Source of the DNA: Mangifera indica
Lineage: Eukaryota; Streptophyta; Magnoliopsida; Sapindales; Anacardiaceae
Length of the DNA: 64,000 nt
Assembly: GCF_011075055.1 (NCBI RefSeq)
Contig: NC_058145.1
Span: 5,427,228 to 5,491,227 of the forward strand
Direction of reading: 5' to 3'
In this document: one piece after another, positions 38,001 through 50,000 of the stretch
How the letters are laid out: each line of letters begins with the position of its first letter
Numbering within the stretch: the stretch's first letter is position 1
Program-made: the position numbers and the translations under genes
Notes under the pieces: generated by a model
Databases searched by the model: none
Seen by the model: only the letters and a program-made list of their open reading frames with translations
Told to the model about the DNA's origin: nothing

Positions 38001-41000
38001 AACCCAAATGGTGCTCTGAGAGCAAGGTCAAACTTGTATCTAAGTGCCTGATGTGGTTTGAGAGGTCTCTATTGTAAATTAATATGTTGTCAAAAAATAC
38101 CTGTATAAAATGATACAAAGTGTTCTCAGAAGACCTTATTCACCAAAGATTGGAAAGTGGTCAGCGCATTGGACAATCCAAATGGTGTTACCAAGGATTC
38201 GTAATGTCCATTATGGGTCTGCAAAGCCATTTTTTCTATATCATTATCAATAATTCGATTCTAGTGGTATCTGGATTTCAAATTTAATTTACTAAAATAG
38301 TGGCGCCAAATAATTCATCTAATAATTCATGGATAACTGGAATAGGAAACTTATCTGGTATAATGAGTTTATTGAGGGCCCTGTAGTCATGCAAAAGTAG
38401 CAGCCACTTTCTTTTTTCTGAACAAGTAGAATCAGGCTAGAGAATGGACTAATGCTTGGGCAGATAATGTTGGCATTTAACATTTCCCACACTTACTTCT
38501 CTACCTCATTTTTTTGATGATGGGGATAGCGATACGGTCGAATGCTTGGTGGATTGGCCCCTTCAATTAACTAAATAGCATGATCATGAGCTCAATGTGG
38601 AAGGAGACTCATAGGCTCTTCAAATAGGTGTTGGAAACACTACAACACAGTAGTAATTTCTAGTTGGTCTATTCTGTCCTCAAAAACAGTGAATGCCAAT
38701 TCAACCTAATAAGCAAGACTACAATTTTATAAAGATTTGCAGATCCCATGAACCGAAGTCTCCTTGGTAATTAATGAAGGGCTTCCTAAAGAGTCACTTG
38801 TTGGCCATGCCATTCAAGCCACATAGTCAAAGATTGCCAATCATTGTGAACAATTCCTAGTGTTGACAGCCAATCTATCCCAAGAATTACATCTACATTA
38901 CCAAGATAGAACATGTAGTAGTCCTGAAGAAAATGAATAGAACCCAAATGCAATTGTACTACCCTGCATATTCCTCGTCCTTTGATGCTTTGACTATTGT
39001 TGATAGTGACTGTAAAGGCCTTTTGTTGAATAGGAAAAGCTAAATTAGTGACCAATTGCTAAAAGAGGAAGTTGTGAGTGGCGCCACAATCGACCAATGC
39101 AACCACAGATATTCCAGAAATTGTTTCCAACATCTTCATTATTTTAGGGGAGTTGATGCCCACCATTGAATGTCTAGGTAATTCAATAACCACCCCTTTT
39201 TGTTGTTGTACCTCTATTGCTTCTTCAGATGGATCGTCAATTTCTACGTCCTTGCCTTCACAAACCATGAACCGGAGTTGTCTGAATCGACACTGATGAA
39301 TGGAATTGTACTTGTTGCTACACTTGAAGCAAAGAGCTTGTGCATTTCTGGCTTGGATTTTTGGTTGAGACAATTGATGGGGAATGGAAGGAAATGTTGG
39401 TTGTCTGTGTGAAAAAGATGAGGAGTTTGTGGTTGGTGGATGGGATAATAGGTTTGAGTGGTCGAGAATGGAAGTTGGTGGTTTTGGGTGGTCGGTTGCT
39501 GTGGACGCCGTTGAATTAGCGACAGGGTTCATCAAAGGATTGATATTGGCTAGTGAAGGAGTTGAGTGGGTGATATTTGATGGAGAAGTGATATGGGCTT
39601 GGGTAATTTGATTGGGCTTGGGTTGGGTTAGGTATTTGGGCTTAGGTGAGATGTGAATAAGGGATATGGGTCTAGGCTGCGGGATCTTTGAGGTAAACGG
39701 ATTGGATTGGGTTTATATGGTTCGGCGGGGAAATTGGCTGGATCGATATTGGGTTATATAATGGATATTAATTCTAGGCTTAGGCTGGTGGTAGGTTGAT
39801 TGGGTTGATTGCAGTTGGTTTTAAATGGGGTTGGGGTGGGCTAGCCTAATTATAACATGCGCTTGGGGAAGAGGCGGGGTTGTAAGGCATTGGGTTTGCA
39901 TTCTGTGGGTGCATAAATAACTTGGTGGTGCATTTAATGAAAAATTACCTTGACCAACTCAAAATGGACTGTTTCATTGTTCCTAGAAGCTAACTCGCCC
40001 CATATGTTGCCCAATTGTGTTGTTCAATGTCTACTGCCAATGACATCAGAATTTGGAGGTATGCCGGTGCTAGTAGTCACAGCTTCGCGTAGATATAGTG
40101 TTTCAGGCTAGCCAAGAAGGCGCCTCTCAACCATTCAATGGACACCGTTGACAGCATGGTGACTAGTTGTTCAAAACGTGTTCGACATTCTGCCATCGTC
40201 TCCATTTGTCGGTGAAGGATGATTTGTTCATAGGGAGTACGGTTTTACGTCGACCTAAAGCAGTGAAACAACTCCTTCAACTTTCTCCATTCTCCAAACG
40301 GTTGTCATAACTTTCGGAATTACAGCCAACTCAAAGCCTCACCTTCGAAATAGAGGATCACTGTTGGTAGGCGGTCCTATTCATCCTTGTCGTTCATCTG
40401 AAAGTATCGCTTTGCCTTGGCTATCCAGCCCCAAGGGTTTTCTCCATTAAACATGGGAAACTCCATCCTCCAGTGGTGGTGGTCTCGTTGATTTCCATGC
40501 TCAACATAGGCATAGCATGGCACACAACTATTTTTGGAAGCCTCTCCATAAACTGCTCTAGTTTCAGGAAATAAAGGCGACAATGGTGGGATAGCTTGGT
40601 CAAAATTTTCTCCTGTGACAACATTTCTCTGGTTGGAATGGTGCTTGTGAATGAGCAATAGTAGGTGTCGACACTATTTCAGTTTCTTTTCCTTTGATAT
40701 CTTTTGTCAACAAATCTCGTATCTTATACAAATTCCCATCTATTTTGTCAAATCGTGAGGTTGAGAGAGCTTCAAATTGCACCAATTTTTCAGCCATTGT
40801 CGCCACCTTCTTGGCCAAGTTCTTGTAATGCTTTTCTAATTCTTCAACTCTCCCTTCCATTCTTCTTGTTACCATAACCCAGTTCCGACAGCTCTAATAC
40901 CAAGTTTATTGCAACTTGAATGAATCGATAACAATCCTCTTTGCTATTGGTTCCAATAGCACTCAAAAGCTCCTCCAACAGTTTCCAAGCACAGCTTCTT

Positions 41001-44000
41001 CCAATAGGTTCAACAATCTTAGTTTTTTCATATCAACAACCTAATCAACAACCCTAAATCACTCACAAACAAACAAGGAATTCGGTATAAGTCGCAGGTA
41101 CAAATTCACTCTCAATGTTCCTTTCATCATTTATAATTGAACAAAATTGTAATGAGATTAGAAACAGAGTAGCAATAACATTTCATTCCATATTCATAAT
41201 GAGAAAATAGCTACAACAATGATCCACATTTGTAACAACAGGTCATGCTGAAAAGCAAGAACTCAAAGAGCAATAGTAAAAGAACAATTAACATAGCTGA
41301 GTTTTGAGAGCTAGCCTTCTCCAAAATTCTCACTAATTACAAATAGTAATAACTGAATAATACCTTTTTTGCTTCCTTTGGCATGCACTCCTTAATATAT
41401 GCACAACCCTTCTAACTGAAAATGGATCCCACCATTAAGGATTCTTGTCTTTGAATTTTTGAAGGAAAGCTTCAACTAATTTCAACTGCTCTGGTGAACT
41501 GTCCAAATTGCCTCTACACACTTGGCCATTACTTTTGCTCTCAGTTGGGCCAACATTTGCACACATTGGATTGCCTCTTGGAATCTTCCCTTTGGGCCTA
41601 TAATGGTAGACTTTTGTGATTAGATTTCCATTAGTATGTATGCGTTCAAAAACACTTCAATTACGCTCATAGTCTGAAGATGTTGAAGTTTGACTAAGAA
41701 TTTTAATTACAAACATTTGTAAATTGGGAGTAGTGTGCCCAAATGTTCTCCACCATTCGTTTGATGCAAAATGACGCATAAATAATTATGTAATAGAATT
41801 TCACAACTTAAAAAAAGAATTGATACATAAAAAATATATAAATTTAATTTATACTAGGTCGTTTAAATTTGCATGTTTTAATAGCAAGCTAACGTGAAAA
41901 ACTCTCATCACAATCATGGAACATTCCACTCGCTTCCGCTAACTTGGCCTTACTAAAATTAAGCATTGGTGTTTTGCTCTCAACAACATCTAGGAAACCT
42001 TGTAATACCTTTGGTTTTATGCAGAAAGATTCACGCTCATATTGAAAGGCTGGATTCAAGTAATACGCAATTGCATGAATACCGCAATGTAATGTCCTGT
42101 CCTACCTCAACTTGATTATTTGAGTATAAGACTTGTAGAATTTCTTTTTATTCTTGAACAGTTTCTTTATCCACATCCTAGCTCTGTACATGCCATTATA
42201 GACGTATCCAAACTCAGGCCTCTCATCTGAGTCCACAATATGAAGTAAATGCTTCAATGGACCCATAACTTTTACAATTATATCTATTTTGTTCCAAAAT
42301 TCATTATTTAAAGTTATGGTCACAACCTTTTTGCCCTTATTATTTTTTGAATATATAAAATCAATAAAAAACTTGTTCGTGACCATCTTTTACAAGTCAT
42401 GTTTATGTTAGAAAAGGCTTTTCATTGCGATGAAAGTCGAAGCAAACTAGGTTGCTTCGGGCGATTTCTTTCCATCTTTCTCACTTTCTCAACCAAGCTA
42501 TGAATAATTTATGATTATAAATAAACTTCGTAACAAGATATGCACTTTCGGAAATTCTAACCATGTGATCGATTTCACTAGTATCTCTTAAATTTAAATT
42601 GATGCAATGTGTTGCATAAGACGACCAAATAATATTTTGATAATTTTCATACAACAATCTTCTAGTAGCTTTATAATTAGCTTTATTATCAGTCACAAAA
42701 TGGACAATGCTCTTAGGCCTAATTAAACAATTTCCTCGAACAATCTAAACAATGTGTCAGCTCCTTTTACAACAACAAATGTATCTACTGATTTGATAAA
42801 ACAAATCCCTTTAAGACAATGCATGAGAAAATTTATTAATGAACTATTTGAAATGTCTGTCCAACCATCAACCATAAGTGTACAACTAACATCTTCTTAA
42901 ATTTTTTTGTAACTATCAACAAGTATTGAACTTCCTTCCTTGCGTAGTTTAACAAATTCACTCATGATTCATAATATGTCGGTTGCTTATATCTAAGGCC
43001 AATTGCAGTTATGACATCCAACATAGGTTGAAAAAAAATAGAATTTAATATATTAAAAAGGATGCAAACATCATATAAGAACCTAACAATAGCTATGTTA
43101 GCTCTCCATTTGGCTTATTTTCCGGCCAAAACACTTCTTCTTGATGATTAAAATCTACTAGTAGTCCTTGGAGTGAAAAAATACCAACCCCAATCGGTCT
43201 TTTTCTTTTTGAATTATTTGTAAGCTTACTTTGTTTTCTAGAAGACCCAATAACCTTCATTCATGTTTATTGGAGGAGACAACCCTTGACATTCTTCACT
43301 TACAATATCACTCTCAAATTGAGGTACACTAGCACTATAAGGAGTCGCATGTCTACGAAAATCTTGTCTTTTTTGTCACAATCTCATCTAATGCATTTGC
43401 CATTTGATATCTAACATCATGAGGAATTTCAATGCATGGACCAACATCCGCATTTTTCTTGGCCAAATGTTGTTTCATTCTATATATACCACCTCCTCTA
43501 ATTGTCTTACCACAATATAAACAATTCAATATTTTCCTTCCATTCTCATCTATACTCTCAGAAACATGTGCCTAAACAATATCACCTTTCACTCAACATG
43601 GTTTCGAAGAAGCCCTAAATTTGGATGATGACATTCTTCCACTTTATCTGTCTATTGCATAAAATAAAAAGAACCATAAAAATCAAAGTACCAATTAAAT
43701 ATATATATATTTACAAATCATATAATGCATGATTATATAGGAAGATTGAATTGTATGTAAATATATAATCATGCATTATATGATTTGTAAATATATATAC
43801 ATAATCATATAATGACTAACATATGTATGTAATTTATGCAATAATTTAAAATCATATGATAACTCTCATATAATGCATACTTAATAGGGAAGATTGCATT
43901 GTGCAGAGGCATAATCATATAATGACTATCATATAATGCATAATTAATAAAGAAGATCAAATCGTACAGAGGCATAATCATAATGACTATCATATGTAGA

Positions 44001-47000
44001 TAATTCATACGAAGGTTTGCATTAATTTAAATTATTTATTGTATTTTTTATGATAATTGATTAATGATAATCATGCAATAAAATTTCTTTGGTCATGACT
44101 TGGAGAATGATTTAATTATAATCCTCTAAAACTTTTTATGGTTCAATGTTTCAGAATCTGAACACACTGAGTTTACACACTCAATTTACAATGTTTTAGA
44201 ATAGACAAAATTTACATAAGCAATGTTACAAAATTTAGTAAATTGCCAACGTATGAATGTTACAGAATTTAGCAAGCTTTTAATTTACTATGCAATTTGC
44301 AAAATGAGGATGAGTCAAATTTATCAAGCTACCTTGGGTTTAATCCTCAAACCGTATTGGTTGGCTGCTGTTTAGTTCAGCAGCAATGTCAGTATTGCAC
44401 ACACAAGGGCTACAGCAGTGGTGTTGGTGGCAACTTAGAGGGATTGGAGAAACGTCGTCATCGGTGGCAATGGAGAAGAGTTGGAGCAATAGTGTTGGTA
44501 GCAATGCAAAGTCTAGAAACCTGGTGTCGTCGCATTTTCAAGGTTCTATAGCAATGTCACCCATCGTCATCAACTGTAGCAAAAATAGTTGTTGTCAATC
44601 ATCGTTATCGTCACATGTAATAAGGCACAACAACAACGACGTGTTAGAAGGAGCTGGGGAAGAGTTTGTGATGGGGGATCAAGACATTAGATTTGTGGAA
44701 GGAAAATAAGGTTGAAATATGGGGAGAAAAAATGTCAAAAGGATGGTAAGGGGGAGGTTAGGTGGAAAAGACGAGTGAAGAGGAGTTAATGGAAGACCAT
44801 GGAAGGAAGGTGGTAAGGTAAAAAGCGTAAAAAGCATGAAGAAGCTAGCCAAATGCAAGAGGATGACGTGGCACATCATATGGATGTGCATGATGATGTG
44901 GGAGTCATATAGGAAGCCTTAAACATGTGAAATAAAGATTTCTAATCCAATTTAGTTAATTAAGTCTTTAATTAATTTTAGTTTTTTTAATATTTTAAGT
45001 ATCCTATTTTAATTTAGGTAATAAAGGGCTTTTAAGAGTTTATTGTATAAGAAAACTCAATTTTAATTAGGAGTCTATTAATATTACTTCTTATAATCAT
45101 AGTTTCCTAGAATTTAGAATTAATTAATATTCCTAATTCTAGTTAAACTATTATCCTAATTTAATAATTTTTCTATTTTAGTAAATTTAAGATTTCTATT
45201 TTAATGAGGAGAGTTATTAGCCTCTGTAAAGATTTCAAGTCATTGTAGGTCAATCAATTTATTAGATTATTAATAAAATTTAGTTTGAGTTTTTTTTTAA
45301 GAATTACTTTGCAAGTTGCATTGAATTCTTATTTATCTCTTGCGTCTGTTGAATGATATCAACCTAAGTGTTCTTGGCTATCGGTATTACAACCCCATCA
45401 ACGCTTATCATGCGTTTATCTGCACAGTGCGTACAAGTTATATTAAAAACTAAGTCGGGAACCGCTTGAACCGGATTGGACCACGGACCACCAATGAACC
45501 GTCGGTTTGGCCATGGTTCAATCTGGTTATAGTTATAAAACGGTTCTGCTTACAATAGAAACCGCCTAAAGGGTTGGTTCACGGTTTGGCCAATTCAATT
45601 GGCCGGTCCAGTTTAGTTTTTCGATTCTTGGTGTGAATAATTCGGTTTAAATTGTAAAACTAGACCTAACCGTTTGAAAATTATGGTTTGATTTGATTTT
45701 TAAAACGGTTTGATTAAAAATAGAAAAACATTTGCAAGTACAATTATAATTAGGGGTGTGAATGACATATAATTGTATATTTAGGAGATATTTGTAATTT
45801 TTGGAAATTTTAGGCATGTTAATTTTTTTTTCAAGGGGATTTTGAAAATTTGAAGAAATTTAGAGATATTTTTGAATTTTTTTGAATTTTAATGTTTTTC
45901 AATAGTTTTAAAAATAACAATTACACCTACAAAGAATTACTCATAATACAATAAATTAGGGGTTTATATCACTTGTCTTTTATATTTATCTCATCATTTT
46001 TTTTTACAGGTTTATCATATATATATTTCATGTTTATTTTGCCTATTTATTTCTCTCCTAGAGAACTATAATTCAATATTATTTATTAAGTTGGTTCAAA
46101 CTGTATTTTTTTAATTTAGTTTGGTTTGGTTTTAAAAATTTCTTAAACTGCCTAAAACCAGACCATGCACATCTCTTTGGGAAACTTTATTTTTATGAGA
46201 ATAATATGAGCTGGCTTTTATAAGTACTAAGAATACATTAGCAATGAAAAAGAACTCAATTATGAGGATATACTTATTATTAAGGTAACAGCTGTGTCCC
46301 CAAATATTGCAAGGCCATGTAACTATAGTAGAGTAACGCTACTTTGAATAGGATACTTTTGCCTAGATAACTTCTAATGAGGTTGAGAGAAAGTTAAACA
46401 CAATGAGATAAAGGCTATTTCTTATGTGGTAGAAGATAATAATAATCCTAAAAGCTTCTTGCAAAGTAATAATAATAATAAGAACAACAACAGTAACAAC
46501 AATAAAGTGATACCCTTTTGATTGGTTTCACTTGGCTAAAATAGTAAAAATTTTTTACCTGTGCTGTCATTTTCTTACCAGCACTCAACTTTTAATCTTT
46601 GCTAGGCGAATTGATGGTGTTTGCTTTCATTCCAATATTTTCAGGATGGGCTACAGGATTATTTGCAGGTGAAGGGGATTGGACTTCAGAATATTCATTC
46701 TTTGATGTTGTAATTGAACTAACTGATGCTGGTCATGGTAAGTAACTTGTAGATTTTACTTGATATTGAGTTATTTTCTGATTTGATAATATTGTCCTGA
46801 TAAGAGGATGTCATGTCCACAGCTTCTAGATTTCTGGACTAAGAATTCACATTTCCTTTATGAATTACAGAGCACATGCAGAATATAGTGGGGTTGTTAT
46901 TTAGGTACATTAACCTCTTACAAAAGTCTGGTGCTTGCAAATGGATATTTGATGAGGTATTTCTGTCATTTTTATAGTTCATTATCTACATTGAACACCT

Positions 47001-50000
47001 TGAAAGAAAAGCTTAGCTACCAGGATAATTAATTTGTCATTGATTTCATCTACATAGATTCTTTGGAGTTAGGTTGGTCTGATTTTTGAGTGGTTCTATA
47101 ACTTTATGACCAACAGTTCATATGGGGAATAGTATTTTTTTCTTTACTTAAATTCTTATATATTGTCAATAGTTAGGGTGTGTCTGATTTATGATAGAAA
47201 AATATTTTTCTAAAATTAAATACCTATTCAAATTTGTGGGTTGTGTCTTAATATTTTTAATATTTGATAATCTGTTTGATATAATATTCACAAATTGTTT
47301 TCGAATTAAAAATAATGGAACACTGTGAACATGGCCCTTAATTGTTTTTTTGGGAAAATTTATAACTTATTTCTGTTAAAAGTGTTTTCATAAAATTTTT
47401 TGTATCCCTTGTTTTCAGAAACAAAATGTTAGAATTCCAAAGGTATGACTGTGTCTGTAGCTACCAACAATCTATAGGATTTACTCGCCTATAATGGGAA
47501 AAACAACAATGTAACATGCCCAAAAATGATATGCAATGCTAAGAAAGTTGAGTTAAAACATTCCAAATTATTAATGCCAATCGGAGTTGTATTAGTGAAT
47601 TCTTCAAATCTTGACAAAAGATGCCAATGAAGGAAAAATGAAGTTGCTATGAACTTATTTGTTGGAGCTGTCAGTAATGAGTCAAAATACTTCGGGAATT
47701 CTATTAAATCTTGCACATTGTGCACTAAAATGTCTTGCTGTTTTCCCACAAAATTTGTTTAGTGTTGCCAAGATATTGTTTAGCTTGATGAATTCTGGTA
47801 TATCCTATTACATTAATATAATCTATATTTCTATATGTTGCCTTCCTGGTTTTTCAACTTTCAGACATTTTATTTATTTTTATGAAGCTTTCAGCTGTTT
47901 CCGAGACAACATTTCATTATCAGGATAAAATCCCCCCAAGTGACTATGTGGTTAATATTGCTTCTAATATGCAGGTATCTGAAAGGTTCTACCTTTATAA
48001 AGTTTCCCTTCAGCATTTATAAATAATTTCTTTCTTTCTTTCTTTCCTTATAATTTGACCATTTTTTTTATAGGTTTAGTTGAAATAATTAGTTGCAGAA
48101 ATTGCTCTATTAAAGGGTTTTCTTTTTGTTTTGAAAATGCCAAAAAAAGAAAAAACTGGATTGTCATAGTCTGAATCACCACAGTTATGGACAAGATCAG
48201 TTAACATGCAAGAAACACCTTTAATTTATGTTTGAATAAATGAAAAGTGGTGTTGGCATCATATTTTCAATCAGTAAATGACTAAAAATTATTCTAGATC
48301 TTCTTTTGCTCCAAAGTTTTTCTTTTTTTATCTTTTGTAAGAATTTAGAGATTTATTTTTTTCATTCCTTTGCCTGGGGTATAAAATTTTTAATTCTTAC
48401 TATATGTCTTTTATATAATCTTGAATTAGTGATAAGGTAGGTAAATTTTATTTTCTTTTGCTATATTCTGGGAAAATGGGCTTTGTATATGTAGTTTCTT
48501 CACTGCTTTTATAATTTATTATTGGTCCTTGAACTACTATTATAGAATGTCTGAATATTTGGCTGTAGTTATATTTTTCCTATTTCTGGGATAAACATTT
48601 CATGGCTTACAAATCATGAAGTTTAGCTGATTAATATGATTATTTTATAGTTCTTTGTTCATTGGAAATGAATCATAACTACTGCCCTTTTTTTTGTTTC
48701 TGAAATTGATCCATTGAAATTATTTTCAGATATATCCCCCAAAAGATTGGTTAGTGGGATCATCCTTGCCTTCACATTTCTGTCCAGAGACCATTGAAAA
48801 GATATTGAATGAGCTTTCTCCAAATAAAGTTCGGTAAGTTAGTAAGTGCTAGAGAATTTTGAGTGGGTACATGGAAAGGACACTATCTACTTTGCATCAT
48901 TACATTTTGCTTTCTCTTAATTATGCTTTGATTTTACTATTCTCAATTTCTTTCTTGTTTTTCTTTGGTCCTGGTGCTGGTGACTGGGTAGAACTTATCC
49001 AAACTTCATTTAAATATTTCTTTTATTCTTTTCTAATGTTTTAGTTTTCAGTTTGTTTTGATTTTGTGGTATCAAAGCTTGTCTCTCCTCCTAGCATGAG
49101 ATCATAAAAAAAAAAAAAATCTTTGTTCTTCTCCATGATTCTCCTTCATTTAAGTTTCGTTCATTGTCATCATGTCCAGCCAACCCTTTTTAACAAAGGA
49201 GTCATCCAATGTTTCTTTGATACCCAACATCACCCCCTTCTCTTTGGCGGAGATCAATCACTCACTACAAATTAGCTAACACAAATTGAATGGGTCAAAT
49301 TTCTTCAAGTGGTTTCAATCTGTGTTGTTGGTTGTATGAGGGAAAGGAAAGATAGGTTATCTCATTGGAGAAGTCACTACTCCACCAAAGGGCGATGCAA
49401 ATTTTAGAACTTGGGAAGCAAAAAATTCCATCATCATGGTGATGGGGGACCAAGGCATTCCAATCATGAAAAAAAATAAGATTAAATTATGGAGGGAAAA
49501 GAGATCGACAAAAGATCGGAGGAAAGAGGGAGGTTGGGTGGAAAAAGTGAATGAGAACATTAAAGAAACGAGTCAAAGACAAAAGAGAGGATGAATGGAT
49601 GATGTGACAATAAAGAATGACATGACAAAGCTATGTGGCTTGCTTATGTAGCATGAGGTGGCATGTTTCTTAGTTATAGGGAGTTTAATTCAATTAAACT
49701 TTCCTAATATTATTGAGTCTTTAATTTAAAGTCAATTTCCTATTATTTTGGGTTTAATTATTTAGTCCTTAAAGAGTCGTAATTTGAGTTTAGAAAGTTA
49801 TTAAATATATAATAAAGAGTTTTTAAAAATATTTGTTTAGGAAAACTCAATTTTAGTTATGAGTCTTTTAATATTATTTCTTAAGAGTCATAGTTTCTTA
49901 AAATTTGGAATTAATTGATATTATTAATTCCAATTAAACTAATATCAATAAGTTTTCTTAGTCTAGTTAAGAAAATAAGTTTATATAAAGACATGAGTCT

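Larger units (their letters stand above)
35513..41633 (-). mobile_element. Ty3/gypsy retrotransposon gypsy-2 (6.1 kb) inside the hAT element
   Basis: LTRs lie at 35,513-36,058 and 40,907-41,633, with a perfect 5-bp duplication GTATG at 35,508-35,512 and 41,634-41,638. A near-match to the tRNA-iMet primer-binding site (minus strand TGGTATTAGAGC, 40,891-40,902) fixes the orientation. It sits in the transposase codons for ERIHT, so it is younger than the hAT element. Confidence 0.92.
35076..43634 (-). pseudogene. hAT transposase, split by gypsy-2
   Basis: The minus strand starts ATG at 43,634 ([10 protein letters not shown]). A BED-type zinc finger follows at about 43,560-43,440 ([19 protein letters not shown]), then a DUF659-type region, the block [14 protein letters not shown] at about 42,640-42,580 (usually CAAHCIDLMLED), the RNase-H-fold part to 42,102, and the dimerisation region at about 41,760-41,640, close to the family's EWWRTFGHT and [12 protein letters not shown]. 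The frame then breaks at the gypsy-2 insertion and resumes at about 35,507 ([27 protein letters not shown]), with a stop at 35,076-35,078. Stops occur along its length. It opposes the host gene's direction. Confidence 0.85.
34426..46177 (-). mobile_element. hAT transposon (11.75 kb with nested insertions) in intron 10
   Basis: The left end reads TAGGGGCGTGAATC and the right end, complemented, AAGAGATGTGCATG; these differ mostly by transitions. The flanks are AGGGAAAC (34,418-34,425) and TGGGAAAC (46,178-46,185), an 8-bp duplication with one mismatch, the hAT size. Subterminal regions on both sides (about 34,440-34,540 and 45,450-45,720) are rich in 'accggttc/ggttcaa' motifs, as hAT ends often are. 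A hAT transposase remnant lies between on the minus strand. Removing gypsy-2 and the LTR insertion leaves about 4.9 kb, a normal hAT size. Confidence 0.82.
34306..46644 (+). other. Intron 10 (12,339 bp), almost filled by a hAT transposon
   Basis: The donor is TTGG|GTAGGT and the acceptor TTTTCAG|GATGG. Exon 10 ends with one base of a Gly codon and exon 11 completes it (LKTLGWATG), so the intron is in phase. Only 34,306-34,417 and 46,186-46,644 look like original intron; the right part has a trinucleotide-rich tract (aataat/aacaac) at about 46,436-46,505. The rest is transposon sequence. Confidence 0.85.

Noticed and set aside
43681..44010. CRISPR-like array
   Set aside because: Repeats are AT-rich, uneven and without spacers, in a plant transposon.
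44297..44709. Two overlapping ORFs (84 and 107 residues)
   Set aside because: No family features; they overlap in different frames and run into the solo-LTR-like repeat.
45751..46177. Separate small hAT element starting taggggtgtgaatg at 45,751
   Set aside because: The 8 bases before it (attataat) do not recur after 46,177, whereas 34,426-46,177 has a matching duplication. It is better read as subterminal sequence of the large hAT.
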